Origin: Septoria linicola
Taxonomy: Eukaryota > Ascomycota > Dothideomycetes > Mycosphaerellales > Mycosphaerellaceae
NCBI GenBank assembly: GCA_024114885.1
Contig: CP099418.1
Location: 2,232,001 to 2,296,000 of the forward strand
DNA length: 64,000 bases
Direction: 5' to 3'
Positions 21,082 through 33,107 of this stretch are shown piece by piece. The position numbers and the translations under genes were made by a program. The number at the start of each line of letters is the position of its first letter. The first letter of the stretch is position 1. The notes beneath the pieces are model-generated. The model was given only the letters and a program-made list of their open reading frames with translations. It did no database searches and was not told the origin of the DNA.

Positions 21082-23734
21082 ATGGCGCGCTCCAGCACCA
21101 CCGGCACTACAAAGCGTGTCGGGCGCAAGAGAATCTCAGAGTCGCCGACCGCAGATACGATTGACGTCAAGCCACGAGCATCGACCAGAAAGGTTCGTGC
21201 AGCTTCCACCAGATCGACTCGAATGTCGATCGACTCGGACACGGTCGCGAAGCGCAACAGAAGTGCAAGCCAGCTGTCAGGTCAGCAGAGCTCGGTAAGA
21301 ATTTTCTCTCCACACGATGCCACACCTTTCAAAAAATGCTAATCATGCACTAGTTGCTCGAGCAAGATGTGCTTATGCCAGATGCTCCGTTACATGATGC
21401 CAGCATCGACGATGATGAAGCTGTGGAGGAATACGACTTCTCCAATGACCCCGAGTATGTCGCTGAAGCGGAAGAGGATGATCAAAATGATGACACACGC
21501 TCTGTCATCTCTCTCTCCTCCGAACCCTCGATCGGCGAAGGTGCTTCCTACCCTGTCGACCGCCGTCCTTGGCTAAAGTTCTCGGAGTCGACACGCAAGG
21601 ACTGGGAAACAATGTACTCCAACGTGACTCCGTACGCCATCAACGGCGACTGGTCGCGAACTGAGGCTTACCAACGTGAAAAAGACCACGAGATGCTGCG
21701 GTACTTGGACGACTTCCCACTGCCAACTTGGGTGATTCCCACTCAGCAGGCCAGCAATGCTTACTTCCAGCTCATGGAGCGCATGAAGTGGCGTAACTAT
21801 GGCATACCAATCTATGGCCGCGATCGGGTACCAGCGTTGTCGCCGGACACAGCCCCTCCTCATCAAGCCTTCCACGCTGCTCCACCTCCTTCGCGCAACA
21901 TGCGTGGACCGCCACCGGGACCTGGACCCAGCCAGCACATGCAACCATCACACTACCATACCCATCCTCAGGGACTTCCGCAGCACATGATTCAGAACGT
22001 GCACCACCAGCCCATGCCTCCTCAGCATGTGCCGGCACACCTTGCGAACCAACAAGTTCCATCACATGTCCCATCTCAGCAGTACATGGGGCCTGTTCCA
22101 CATCCAAATCGAGGGCAATTTCCACCAGGACTTCTTCCCTCCCAGCCATACGCTCAGCCGATTCCTGTGCAGAACGGCGCGCCACCGCCAGGATTTGGCC
22201 GCCCTGTGGGCCCGCCACAGTCGATACCATACGGTGTACCACTTGGTACATATGTTGGACATCCCGTTCCGTCACCATATGGACCTCCGATGCCTGTTCC
22301 AGGTCAAGCTTCTGGACCGCCACCGCCGAAGCCACCAAAGTTTGTCTCTACTCCCATATATCTCACGACATTACTAACATGCGCTACAGGAAGCAGCGTG
22401 AGAAGAAGGAGACGCCAGTCACCGGCACGCCGCCACCGCCAGCACCCACTCCGCCGTATGCAGTACGTACTAAGCCGGCCGAGATGCAGAATAAGCCGAA
22501 GAGACAGCCGCGAGCGAGCAACTCGAAGAATGGCAAGCGTCCTGTCCGTCGCCAGGCCGAAGCTGAGGAGTTCCCTTGGACGCGCCAGATGAACTTTCCA
22601 GAGGAGAAGGAGCGCGCCAAATGGGACGACACTATCTACGACCCTGCGACACTCAACGCGATGGCGAATGTTCGAGCACACAACATCCCGCTGATGGACA
22701 CCATCGATGCTCGGCTGCAGGAAATGCAGCGTAAGTCACACGCCTCCGTGGGCCACCGATGAATACAGTACTAATCACTAGTCCTAGGTCTAGCACGCAT
22801 AGCGAAGAAGGCTGGCTCGTCCGGGCAGGATAAGACGAAGACCGATCCATCGGCGGACGCCGAGGCCAAGCCAAAGGAGAAGAAGAAGCGCGGCCAGAAT
22901 AAGAACGACGCGGGCGATCACTCTGGTGGCTACTCATGGGCAAACTCTGCTAGTGAGAAACTTGGCAGAAAGATGGGCTTTGCGCTTCCGGAGGATGCCA
23001 TCGATGCCGGCATGGCGGACCGGCTGGACGATGTCAGCATGGCACAGCTCAACATCTGCTGGAACCCAGGAAAGAAAGGCGTTACGGAGGGCCTCCAGCA
23101 GGCCATCTTCTCCGTCCGCGACAGCGTCGTCACCAGAAAGCAGCTGGACAACACGCCAATCCTCACTCGACGTGCAGCAGAGTGCATCGTCGACTTCTGC
23201 CCTGAACTCCTCTGGCGCGGATTGCTCCTTCGGGTTTGCAGCGAGGGTGGCTACGGCAACAAGGATGTCCGCGACCGCTTTTGCTTCAACGGTTGCTACT
23301 GCGACAAGGCCACCATCACCAAGCGCATCTCCGCGGCTCTCGGTCAGAAGCAAGTTGTACCTAAGAGCAAGGGCTACCAGGCTGGTGAGCTGGAGTGGTA
23401 TGACGAGAACGTGAAGGACTTCACTTGCTACATCGAGTACTTCGGTCGGCGCACAGGACACCGTAACTTGCTCAAAATCCAGATGCAGAGCGACAAGCGT
23501 CTTGCTGCGCACAAGAAGAGAATCGAGCAGGCCGGAAGCGAGCTTGCTTCGCCAGGCGAGGGACCAAGCAGCAAGGGACGTAAGCCGGGCGCTGGTGGAG
23601 GCCACACCTCCGAAGACATGGAAGGAGAGGATACCGAGAGTGATGGAGAGGGAGAAGAGTCTGAGGAGAACGACGACGACGCTGTCTCGGCGCAGGACTC
23701 GGACATCCTCGACGCCATGAGTGACTCCGACTGA
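21082..23734 (+). CDS. Large conserved-looking fungal protein of unknown function (830 aa)
   Basis: Four exons are predicted: 21082-21294, 21354-22339, 22390-22730 and 22782-23734. Introns are 59, 50 and 51 bp. Donors are GTAAGA, GTTTGT and GTAAGT, there is a clear TACTAAC branch, and all phases fit. The N-terminus is basic and Ser-rich (MARSSTTGTTKRVGRKR). An acidic block (VEEYDFSNDPEYVAEAEEDD) and a folded-looking segment with RPWLKFSESTRKDWETMY follow. Residues about 230-410 are a Pro/His/Gln-rich disordered tract. The C-terminal half holds an apparently structured region (SEKLGRKMGFALPEDAID, LTRRAAECIVDFCPELLWRG, DRFCFNGCYCDKATI) and a Glu/Asp/Ser acidic tail. The basic and acidic ends suggest a nuclear, chromatin or RNA-related protein, but I recognise no family. 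Confidence 0.8.
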
Positions 23735-25260
23735 GCGCGACAACCGCGCTCGCAGACAGTTCGTTGTAGTAGAACGGGTAGGGCAACAGTACCAGAGACA
23801 GGCCGCTAGACAGTCGTGTGCGTTTGCTTAACGTGCAAACATGGTCGCGAACAGTAGAGTAGGTGCAGAAAATCCAGCCTTAAGTATGTCTTAACTCTCC
23901 AGGTAGTGTGACGGATCTCATCTTGCACCGCATGTTTACATTTTATGACATTGACCATGCCTTGGAAGAGACAACCGCGCTGGCACTTGTATACCCGAGA
24001 ACTTTGAGAGACTCGAGGCAAGCTGTATGATCAGGCAAAGGAGTAGCTCGTACACATCGCTAGTAACAGGCTCGAGTGAATAGGCACAATCGTGCACAGA
24101 TGCTCTCGATAGTGCAGTCTGACACCGAGCCGGCGTATATTCCTCTGCACTGAAACAAGAAAGTCGCACACCTCTGGAGTGGCCTCGCAAAACTTCTCAG
24201 GGTCAAATTTCCTCACGATTACATACCCAAATTCTCTCAGACATGTCGCTACGACTGAGCCTATGAGTGCAACCACGAAGATGAAGCTCTATCGAGCAGA
24301 AGACAGAATATGTTCTGACCTAAGTTTGTGGTATCTGCACACAATGCCCAGACCTCTTGCGAGTGCTCTCTGTGCTGCTCGTGATTTCCACGGCCGGACG
24401 TGCTGCTTCGATTGAGAACGGGTCGCAAGCAATTCACAGAGAGCTTTCAGTGTGGTGGAGTTCGTGCAGGATAAGTTTTTCTACCTGGTGCCCTACTCTC
24501 CATCTCCATCTCTGAACTGTTGCTACGCCTACGAGTAGGAACTCGATCTAGATGGAATGGCGTCGCTAGGAGGGAAGTTGTCTTCTAAGTAGTACGGGTG
24601 CATGACTGAGTACTTTTGCGCGTACACTTCGGCCATCGAAATAGAAGGAACAGCTGTCCTGGCTTTGCAACAAGTTGTACCTCATTGTAACATTTAAAAG
24701 CAGCCACTCGTACTTGCTAGATGTAGCAAGGTTCTGTGTCTTCCTACACCGGACTCCCGACTCCTGTTTGCGTTCATACTCTGAAAGTTCCGCCGACTAT
24801 GCTTGCTCCAATCCTCGTCTTTGTGTCGCTCGTTGGCACTGCACCAACCACTGTACCCGACTTGCTCGGCTTCCCCCGTCCTCCTGCTCATGTGCTCTGT
24901 ATGCCATGCAAATATTCCACCCCTGTTCACAAACATGCGACCCCGGGCCTATCATCCCGGTTGGCTCTGGCGGTCGATTGAGATGTGGCCTCCTGTCCTC
25001 GTGCCTGCGACACTGCAATGCAGGTACGTGTCGTGCATAGACTTGTCCCAATGGATGTTGCTAACTGACAATCCTTAGGTTACATAGCTGTAGCCGTATT
25101 CGAAGCTGAGTTGCAGCCTGCCGTCGTGCTTTGGCATCTGTAATGCGATCTCCTCAGATCCCTATCACCAACTGTAAGTCATCGACTGCTGAGAGTCTCG
25201 AAGCTGGATCGCAAATGCTATCCTGATCTTTCTGCATCTGGCTTCAATGCCTAGTAATGC
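23735..25260. other. Intergenic region between convergent genes, 1.5 kb
   Basis: It holds the 3' flanks of the 830-aa protein gene and PPZ. Open frames at 24.67-25.08 kb overlap each other on both strands without motifs and look like chance. Confidence 0.4.
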
Positions 25261-26932
25261 CTAGTAACTCTGTGGAAATTGGCTGGCTGGCGGGCTGTTC
25301 AACATGCTATTGCGCTTGGCGCGACCCTTCTTGATGTGAGTCTTGAGCGCGCTCGAATCGAGAGGCTTGAGAAGCTCGAAAGAGCAGAGCAGTTCGCCAG
25401 AAACGCTCATCACCGCGCCCCAATTGTCGAACTCGCCACAGTACTATATTTGAGGTCAGTGAATCGGCAATCGCACTTCGAAGGAGCGTGGGACTTACAT
25501 TAGGCGCAGAGAATACGGTCACCAGTATTCGCTCATTGAAGAATTCATATCCGTCTTCCACTACCATGTGTGCTCTGCACACCAGATCAAAGTCATGCTT
25601 CTGCAGAAATTCCATGATGACCTTTTTGCCAAAACAGTAACTGACTCCTCTTTCGTTGGCCTCCCAATCTGCTTCCATATCGGCTGGATCAGACCACAGC
25701 AGATCATTGAGAAGTCCGTAGTCCGGCACGTCGGTTGGCCTAGCAATGTTCCGAATATCATCCATGTGAGATAGAGATGGCGATAGTCCACCGTGCACAC
25801 AGAATATCTTACCGGCGACAATCGCAGCAATGGGCAGGGTATTGAAGGTGTCCACAAAGGTCTTCCAGATTTTGACATTGCATCTCCGCTTGCACTCGTC
25901 GTAGAAGCCATATACCCGGGTGACATTGGCACATTCGTGGTTGCCCCGAAGTAAAAAGAAGTTCTCAGGGTAGCGGAGCTTGTAGCACAGTAATAGCAAG
26001 ATGGTCTCGAGACTTTGCTTTCCACGGTCCACATAGTCACCCAGGAACAGGAAGTTACTGTTAGGGGGAAACCCACACATTTCGAACATGCGAATGAGAT
26101 CCGTGTACTGGCCATGAACATCCCCCACAATCTTGCAAGGTGTCGACAATTCCAATAAGGCAGGTTGAGACAGGAAGACCTCACGAGCAGCATTACAAAT
26201 GGCAGTAATCTCGGCATTCTTGAGGCAGACGGTCTTAGTGACTTTGCCCGCGTAACCGGCGTCTACAAGTCGTTTGATCATGTCGTCTAGGTCGGCTGGC
26301 TTGAGCGCTCCTATGGCCATGTCACCCGAGGTAGATGGCGAGCGAGATTGGGCGCCTTCGGCGATAGCAAGCGCGGCAGCTGCGCCCTGGCCGTTGCTGG
26401 TTTCGCGAGACGGCTTCTTCATCAGAATTGATTCGGTTGGCTCTTTGTTGTGCGCCTGGTGAATGTTGCCCTGGGGCGGAGCATCTGAAACAGCGTCGAC
26501 TTCTCCGCTGCGCTGCGCCTCTTCGATCTCGCTGTACTGGTGTCCTGTGCCCACGGAGGCTGACATGGTAGGAGATGGCGGAGGCTGGTCCTCGGCATCG
26601 TCTCCGGCAAGACTGCCTCTGCGCGGGGTCTCTGATATTGAAGCAGAGGCACGCGAGTGCTTGCCAGATCTACCACTAGTGGCTGACTTCACGGATTGTG
26701 AGTCTGTCTTGTCCAAGCTGGTGGTTGAATTGTCGCCAACGAGGTTGCTAGTGCTGGCGCGGGGGCTGTCAGTGGATGACTTGCCAGGTATCTTGGTACG
26801 CAGGGCAGTTCTGAAGGAGCGCGAAGAGCCTATCGTATCTGACTTCGAGAAGCTAGGGTAGGAGCCTAGCTCGGGGCCAGTTGGTGTCTGTGAGCCGCTG
26901 CTCTTGCCATCTTTGGACGGCTGGTTGCCCAT
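25261..26932 (-). CDS. PPZ1: Ser/Thr protein phosphatase PPZ
   Basis: PPZ phosphatases are fungus-specific PP1-like enzymes controlling cation homeostasis, salt tolerance and cell integrity. Exon 1 (25499-26932) starts MGNQPSKDG, with Gly2 in a myristoylation context. About 200 Ser-rich disordered residues follow, then the catalytic domain: CKIVGDVHGQYTDL, FLGDYVDRG, LLRGNHECANVTR, the SDPADMEADW region, and FSAPN at the exon end. The intron 25444-25498 (55 bp, GTAAGT...AATATAG) restores YCGEFDNWGAVMSV and SFELLKPL in exon 2 (25261-25443), ending MLNSPPASQFPQSY. Total is 538 aa. Metal-ligating Asp, His and Asn in GDVHG, GDYVDRG and GNHE are all present. Without splicing the tail would be nonsense, so the intron is firm. 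Confidence 0.95.
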
Positions 26933-28213
26933 GTCTGCTATGCGATCCTGCGTCTGGAATGTTGCTCTCCCGGCGATGGAGATGTGCGTGAGACGTGCTG
27001 ATAACGTGTTGATATGGCCACTGAGAGGGCTGGGGGGTTGTCCGCAAGCAGGGCGGACTCGTTAGGGAGGGCGGAAGAGCCTCGCCAAGTATGCCAGACA
27101 GTGAATCTCGGCGGAAGTGGTGCCTAATGCCGTTGCATAGGAGCTATTGTGGCCTGTTGCTAGAAAGCTGTCGTGGCTCGCTTGGCCAAGGGGATCGTTT
27201 CGCCGGGTGGCCAGAGTTGTCGTGTCGTCGCTGACAAGCGAAAGGCAGTGGTCGCGTGCAGGGTCGGGCAGTGTGCGGAGAAGCGCTACGTGCAAGAGTT
27301 GTCGTGGTGGTGGTTGCGCTGGGGTCACGCAGTTGTGCAGTGCTGTCGGTAGGAGAGGACGAACGCAGCCAGAATCGGTAGATACGTCAGCTTTGCGTTT
27401 GGCGGGCGCTGCGATTTTGGCTTTGCGAGCGTCACAGGCGGGTGCTGCGAGATGGCAGGCAGCTGTGTAGGAATAATAATGGCAAAGGTCAATGTTGTTG
27501 CAGCTGGAGGTGCTAACTAAGCGCCGTCGCGAACTAACTAGTTAGATCTTGTACACGCAGGTTTCCAAGCCTCGCGAGGTCGTGTAGAGAGAAGTGTCGA
27601 CAAGGATGATCATGCTACGGAACACGGCCTGGCCCACGCGAGAGAGCCAGTTCACTTGGGGGACCCACGATTACTTTTACGCTGTGACTGCACTCGTAGT
27701 CACGACTATGGTCTCAGTCACGAGCGTATGCAGCAAGCATCAGCACACTGAGGGCTCCAATTGACCTGCGCTTCCACGAGCCATTTGCGGTGCTGCAGTC
27801 GCCGGTAAATCAGCGCTGGTATGTGGCGATGCTCGCTGCTGATAGCTCTCGTTTGCACGGTCTCACGCGTGGCTGTGTGAATGCATAATTTTGCTGAAGA
27901 GAAGCAGAAGAGCAAGTCTGTGCAAAGGGTATTCTGTTGATAGACAAATGCTATCTAAAGAGTTGGAAGTATGTACATGGAAGAGGAAGTGCCCAAAGCG
28001 GCCACTCAAATGCTCGAACGCTCCAACAAGTGGTATAAAACTTCCACAGCATATCCGCTCATGCCAGGAATAGAAAGAAAAGGAAAAACTCCTGGTTGGG
28101 GCACGGCGACCAGACTGACTCACACGATCGAATCTGAGTCCGTAAAGTGCCAAAACTGTGCGTCTCGGCGGCGCTCGTGCTCCCATAGCAGATTCCATGT
28201 CTTCGAAATATGC
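26933..28213. other. Intergenic, 1.3 kb, PPZ promoter and 3' flank of the DUF3295 gene
   Basis: No gene is supported. GTGT/CTCT-rich mixed sequence immediately upstream of PPZ is consistent with a promoter. Short frames are present but no domain. Confidence 0.35.
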
Positions 28214-30619
28214 TCACATGGAGAGAATGTGTTCGCCCTTGCCTCGATAGCGCTGGAGCTCGAGCCCGACCTCACGCATTCTCTCCGCCCCTTTTCCGGG
28301 CTTGACTTTGTAGGCCTTTTCGCCCTTGGCAGCTGCTTTCGCGCAGAGTTTGGCGTGGAGCTTCTCTTTGCGGCGCTGTCGTTTCTTTTCAAGACCTTTG
28401 TAGATGTCGATCGCCCCGCGCTTGTGATGATCAGGCGCATGAACATGGTGTCCTGTTTCAGTCTCCTCGCCATCATCCACACGGTACCCATTGAATTTGC
28501 CAAGTGTATAACCGCCATTTCGAGGCAGAGAGGCAGTGTGCGTCAATTGGGGCCGGCTGGCAAGGACATTGGCTTGGCTTTTGTTGGCTCCGACGCCAAA
28601 AGATATTGGAGATACCCGTCTAGTGTTCGGCGGAGAGATCATCCTATGTACAGTCGATGCTGGAGAGCGATCCCGCAGTGGCGATTTGCCGAACAGCTTG
28701 CGCGGCGGAGGCGAGCGCGCTGTAGCACGTCTGATAGTGGGCGGAGGAGAACGTGCAGTGCTACGGCGTGTCGGTGGAGGCGGAGAGCGTGCGGTCGTAG
28801 TCCGCTTCATGATGCCTGGAGCTGGTGAACGACGACGGACCGGTGGAGGCGGCGATCGATGTGGATGGCTTGGTCGACGGCCCCTTCTTGACATTCTGCG
28901 CCGCACCGTCGAATCGCCGTCTAGATCTTCCAGTGTGCCATGCATAAGGCTTTCGTGATCGCTTTCCTCTGGATCCTCAAGGTCGTCATCGTCCTCCTCG
29001 TCCATCTCTGGGTCCGAAGCAGGGAAGGTCGGATCGATATCCTGAGGCCGAGCTTTATGCTTGGACGCCGCACGTGCCTGCTTCTCAAGCAAGAAAGCCT
29101 GCTCTAGAGGGCGATCTTCGTCGAGCGTACCACAGACAAAGTCTGTCGAGTCTGGGAGGTCGATTGGCTCGACTCGCAGAGATATCGGCATGGCGTTCGC
29201 ATGTGTCTTGCGAGCTTTTCGCAGCAAATTCCTCGGCGAAATATGACTAGAACTCGCACTCCCCACAGAAGAGGCTAGAGTGTTATCCGGCACGGTGTTT
29301 CTTGCCAGAAGATCAAGGTGATCTGTCGAAGTAGCGGCAGTCGACCGCCCACCAGGCCTCCACCAATCTCCGTCACTATCCTCGTTGTCCGACTCAGACT
29401 CTGCGAATCCTTCTTCGTCATCAGTGCGAAAGCCGTCATCAGATTCTTCTTCCAGCTCGATGTTGTCTTCATCATCAAGTTCATCAATGTCGTCGTCCTC
29501 ATCATCAACGTCGTCTTCGTCTTCGTCCTCAGCGTCTTCCTCTTCCAGAACCTCTTCTTCAACCTCTTCACACGCCTTGCGAATCGTAATCTCTTTTTTC
29601 AGCGTGTCGTTGACTGTGAGTCGACTCTTGTAGCAAGTAGACTCCTGAATCCACTCCTCGGGCTCTTCTTCGCTCGTAGCGAACTCATGGAATCGTAAAG
29701 CCTCGGTACTGTGATCAGAAACGTTTGAGAACTTCCGTCTATGGACCGGTACCGCGACGGGCGCCGCAGATGCTGATGCAGTCTCCAAGATGATTGGGCT
29801 CTTCCGAACGCTTCGTGGCGAAGCATGCGTGACTGTGCTATCAGAACCGCGATGCACCTTGGGCACATCTATCTTACTGCGACGCTCTGGAGGCGGAGGA
29901 CTTGCCAGGCGTCGGCTAGATGACTGTCGCTCCAAAGGTGGCCTGGAATCTGCCGCTACCCGAGTCGGACAGACAAACTTGAGCGCACATTTACGCTTCG
30001 GTGGCGACGATGTTGCAACTGGTGGTGCAGCTGCTGCAGTGGCGGTCGGCTGAGACGTGGGTGGCTGCTTTTCCTTTTTCCCGCCGCATGCAAAGCTGAT
30101 GCACCGTTTCCTGCCTAGACTCGCTTCCAACGACTTCTCAGATCCCGTATCAGCCAATTTGTGCTCAGGCTCGGCAATCCTCAGCTTTTCGCTCAATGCC
30201 TTATCTACGTTGGGTATGGGAGTTGTAATGATTGTCGCTGGCAAAGGTGGCGAGTGGAATGGACTAGCCACGCTACGGCCGTCATCGCTCGTAAGTTCTG
30301 CAGTCGACGCTGTGCTCGGGTTGCTCCATGTCGACTGGGTGCTCAGGGTGCGCGGTGGTGCCCGCGAACTGGTATCCTCGTCTGTATGCTCGGCTTCCGA
30401 ATGCAGTTGGCGCGTCAACAAAGACTCCCGGCGTTCGTACATTCGGGAGTTTTTGTTGAATGATGGATAAGCGGTAAGCTTGGGTGGCACCCACGTGGAG
30501 GAAGGAGTCTTTCGTTCGTCAGGCGGCTCGTCCATGTCAGCTATGAGCTCTTCTGAGTGCTCCATGTCGGCAGTCGTGTTGGGAGGTATCGTTCGATCAG
30601 TCGTCCCCCGATGTTCCAT
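28214..30619 (-). CDS. DUF3295-type fungal regulatory protein
   Basis: This is a single 801-codon exon, largely disordered. Residues about 160-215 carry short conserved clusters KRCISFACGGKK and KRKCALKFVCP. The middle has a Glu/Asp-rich run (about 350-420), preceded by SEEEPEEWIQESTCYKSRL and followed by GDWWRPGGR. A Pro/Arg/Ser repeat (three to four copies of RSPPPxxRRxTA) spans residues about 600-660 (roughly 28690-28860). The end has the family signature RGAIDIYKGLEKKRQRRKEK, then KVKPGKGAERMREVGLEL and a tail ending HILSM. That ordering matches the fungal DUF3295 family (C-terminal part of GATA-like proteins), expected to be nuclear. No zinc finger is visible. The specific function is unknown. 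Confidence 0.75.
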   Translation of the reverse strand: MEHRGTTDRTIPPNTTADMEHSEELIADMDEPPDERKTPSSTWVPPKLTAYPSFNKNSRMYERRESLLTRQLHSEAEHTDEDTSSRAPPRTLSTQSTWSNPSTASTAELTSDDGRSVASPFHSPPLPATIITTPIPNVDKALSEKLRIAEPEHKLADTGSEKSLEASLGRKRCISFACGGKKEKQPPTSQPTATAAAAPPVATSSPPKRKCALKFVCPTRVAADSRPPLERQSSSRRLASPPPPERRSKIDVPKVHRGSDSTVTHASPRSVRKSPIILETASASAAPVAVPVHRRKFSNVSDHSTEALRFHEFATSEEEPEEWIQESTCYKSRLTVNDTLKKEITIRKACEEVEEEVLEEEDAEDEDEDDVDDEDDDIDELDDEDNIELEEESDDGFRTDDEEGFAESESDNEDSDGDWWRPGGRSTAATSTDHLDLLARNTVPDNTLASSVGSASSSHISPRNLLRKARKTHANAMPISLRVEPIDLPDSTDFVCGTLDEDRPLEQAFLLEKQARAASKHKARPQDIDPTFPASDPEMDEEDDDDLEDPEESDHESLMHGTLEDLDGDSTVRRRMSRRGRRPSHPHRSPPPPVRRRSPAPGIMKRTTTARSPPPPTRRSTARSPPPTIRRATARSPPPRKLFGKSPLRDRSPASTVHRMISPPNTRRVSPISFGVGANKSQANVLASRPQLTHTASLPRNGGYTLGKFNGYRVDDGEETETGHHVHAPDHHKRGAIDIYKGLEKKRQRRKEKLHAKLCAKAAAKGEKAYKVKPGKGAERMREVGLELQRYRGKGEHILSM

Positions 30620-33107
30620 GATCAGATATGGCTGCGTTCGTAGGACGTAAGGTGCAGATAGATGGTATCCACGTGACGTCTCGATGGTGGGTTCAGCACC
30701 TTACAGTGAACAGTTCGGCGCGGACTCGAGTACTTCTCGAGCAGGGAGGGCGCAGATGCGCGTCAAACAATGACCCAACAGGGCCGCCGATGCTATAACG
30801 AGAAGGCGAACATGGTGGAAGCCGGATTGTCGCGGGAAAGGACGCTAGAGTGGAGTGCGTTATGTGTTGTTGTTGGTAACCTGGCAAGTAGGCGCGAAGA
30901 TGGATTGCTGAAACTTGCTAGAGCGACATCAGCGTCGTTGGGCCGGAGGCGGTGATGTGAGCAGTGCAGGGTTGCTTACCAGGCCGTGAGGAAGATCGGG
31001 ATTAGAAGTACTTGGCGACGAAAGGCGCAGCAGCTGATCAATGAACGCCGCTTGCGAAGCCTGCAAAATGGCGTGTGCGTGGGATGCGCTGGAGATCTGC
31101 AACAACGGTGTGTGCAGAGTCTCTTCTGGTGCTGCTCAGGTGACTGTGAGGGAGAGGTGCGAAGAGGATCGGTGAGAGCAGAGGCAGAATGGTGTGCGAG
31201 CAGCAGGATGAGGATTTGAAAGCGGGCGCCCGAGCGGCGAGCACGCTGTGGTGGGATTGCTGCACGCACAAATGATGAAGGCCCACATTTGATTTGATGG
31301 CTCCCACCAACGACCCGAATACTCTGCAAAACTACTGTCTTTTTGCTAGCGCGCCCACAATTGAATGATTATGATTTCTGTTCGAGCAGGAGCATCCGGA
31401 GTCGTCCTTGCCTCCTCACATCTCACGTCACCACACCACTGTTCCCTTTCTCTTCTACTTGGACGCACCGCCCTGCAACCATGCTACTGTGCCAATTCTT
31501 GGAATGCTGACAATCGGAACGTTGCAGCACTAAACTGTCTCCCAGACAAGCTTACCCTCCAAACAACTGCCGCCGGCGTCGCACCCCAAATGCACTTGCG
31601 TCAAATTTGTGATTGGCCTGAGTGTGCATGCATATAGCCACGTAGAAGCAACGGTGCGAACCATCGGCATCATGCATCGCTTCTGTCAGCGGCTCCACGA
31701 CAACCACAGCAATCACACGTGCAATAATAATGAAGAGTGCAGCAAGCGTAGGTCACGACCTCACCACCGTTTTCGCTCCGCTCTCGAACGACCACCTGCA
31801 GCAGGTCCCGACCATGGCACCGACTGCTGCAGTCCCAGCTGCATGAAATACGGGCTCGGACGACCGCATGCGCGAAGTGCTGCAGCCTCCAGGACACCGT
31901 TCCCTTGATTCATGCCTGAAAGCAGGAATCCGGCCGGCGAGTGCCATAGCAAGGAGAGAGCTCATACTGGCAAATCACCAGTGTAACATGCTCGGCACAC
32001 TTCTCCGCGGCTGGCCATGTAGAACTAGTGAGACCCCGCCAATCCTGACGATGGTGCGACCTGTACAGCGTTACAGGCCAGGATCTCCCCCACGGGCGTC
32101 GCGTTCATGCAGCGGGTCAATGCCGTCGAGCATTCTGCAGTGCGACTACGGAGCTGCGTTTCAAGCAACCAGCCGCTGTCAGGCAAGGCATGTGAAAGCG
32201 CGGGCACTCATAGACTTTATACTCCCTCGAAGTACGAGTCTCTCTTGGAATGCTGATGACATCGAGCCTGCGCGAGTCTGTCGTGTCCTCGTGTAATGCA
32301 TGTGGTATCGCGATGCAGACGTCACGGTAGCTTTGAGAAACCTTTTGCGTGTACATCCTTCGTAGGGCACGTATCATATGCGATTCGTGGCCATATCGCT
32401 GATGAGCGATCCATGTTAGGGATGAATCTTATTATCTAATTAGGTTTCTGTCAGAACAAACAGACTTCTTCTACTGCGTCACACACTGCCAGATCGTGAC
32501 AGAGTCAATCGCGAAAAGCCCCCCCAAGCCCTCCAACCAGAATCAAGCTCGCCAAGCTATACTCAATGCAAATCATGGTGCAGCTCATTACTCTACCTGG
32601 ACGAACGGACGTTTTCAGAGACCTGTGACGATATTGGTGATGATTGCTTGAGCCATGGCTTGTTTAGCATTCACTATTGACCTCAGTCGAGCTGTCAGCG
32701 CTCCCATTATCAAGCACAGTGTCGATTCACAACACAGAACAGTGAGAGCACGATCCAACTGCCATGTAGGTCGCATGTGAAGCAAGTTTGTGTTATGCAC
32801 CCCACACGGCGAGAGGTCTGCTCTTGTCACAAAATCCCCGCCGCTAGACCTATTTGCATGCCACGACAGCTGCTAGAGACGGAGCTCGTGAGCAACAGAT
32901 GTGAAACTGCCAGGCTAGAGCATTTAGTACAGCGCATGTCCCTCGTGTTGAGTCAAGAACATCGGCGGAAAGTGGTAGAGGCAATTCGTCAGTTTCTGTT
33001 GACGAGTTTGTGCCATTGTCTACCAAGCTGTAAGTCGAGTCCCCCAATCCAGCTTGTGAGGGCGTACGTAGCATATGTGTACCACGTGGTATCCCCCGTA
33101 AGAGGCT
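30620..33107. other. Gene-poor stretch, 2.5 kb
   Basis: It lies between the 5' end of the DUF3295 gene and the 3' end of the hydroxylase gene. Several overlapping 60-190 codon frames occur on both strands without coding character. A 12-bp palindrome TACCACGTGGTA (33080-33091, containing CACGTG) lies 17 bp beyond the hydroxylase stop codon. Confidence 0.4.

Noticed and set aside
22934..23743. 269-codon frame on the minus strand
   Set aside because: Antisense shadow of the 830-aa protein gene. No motif, no start context.
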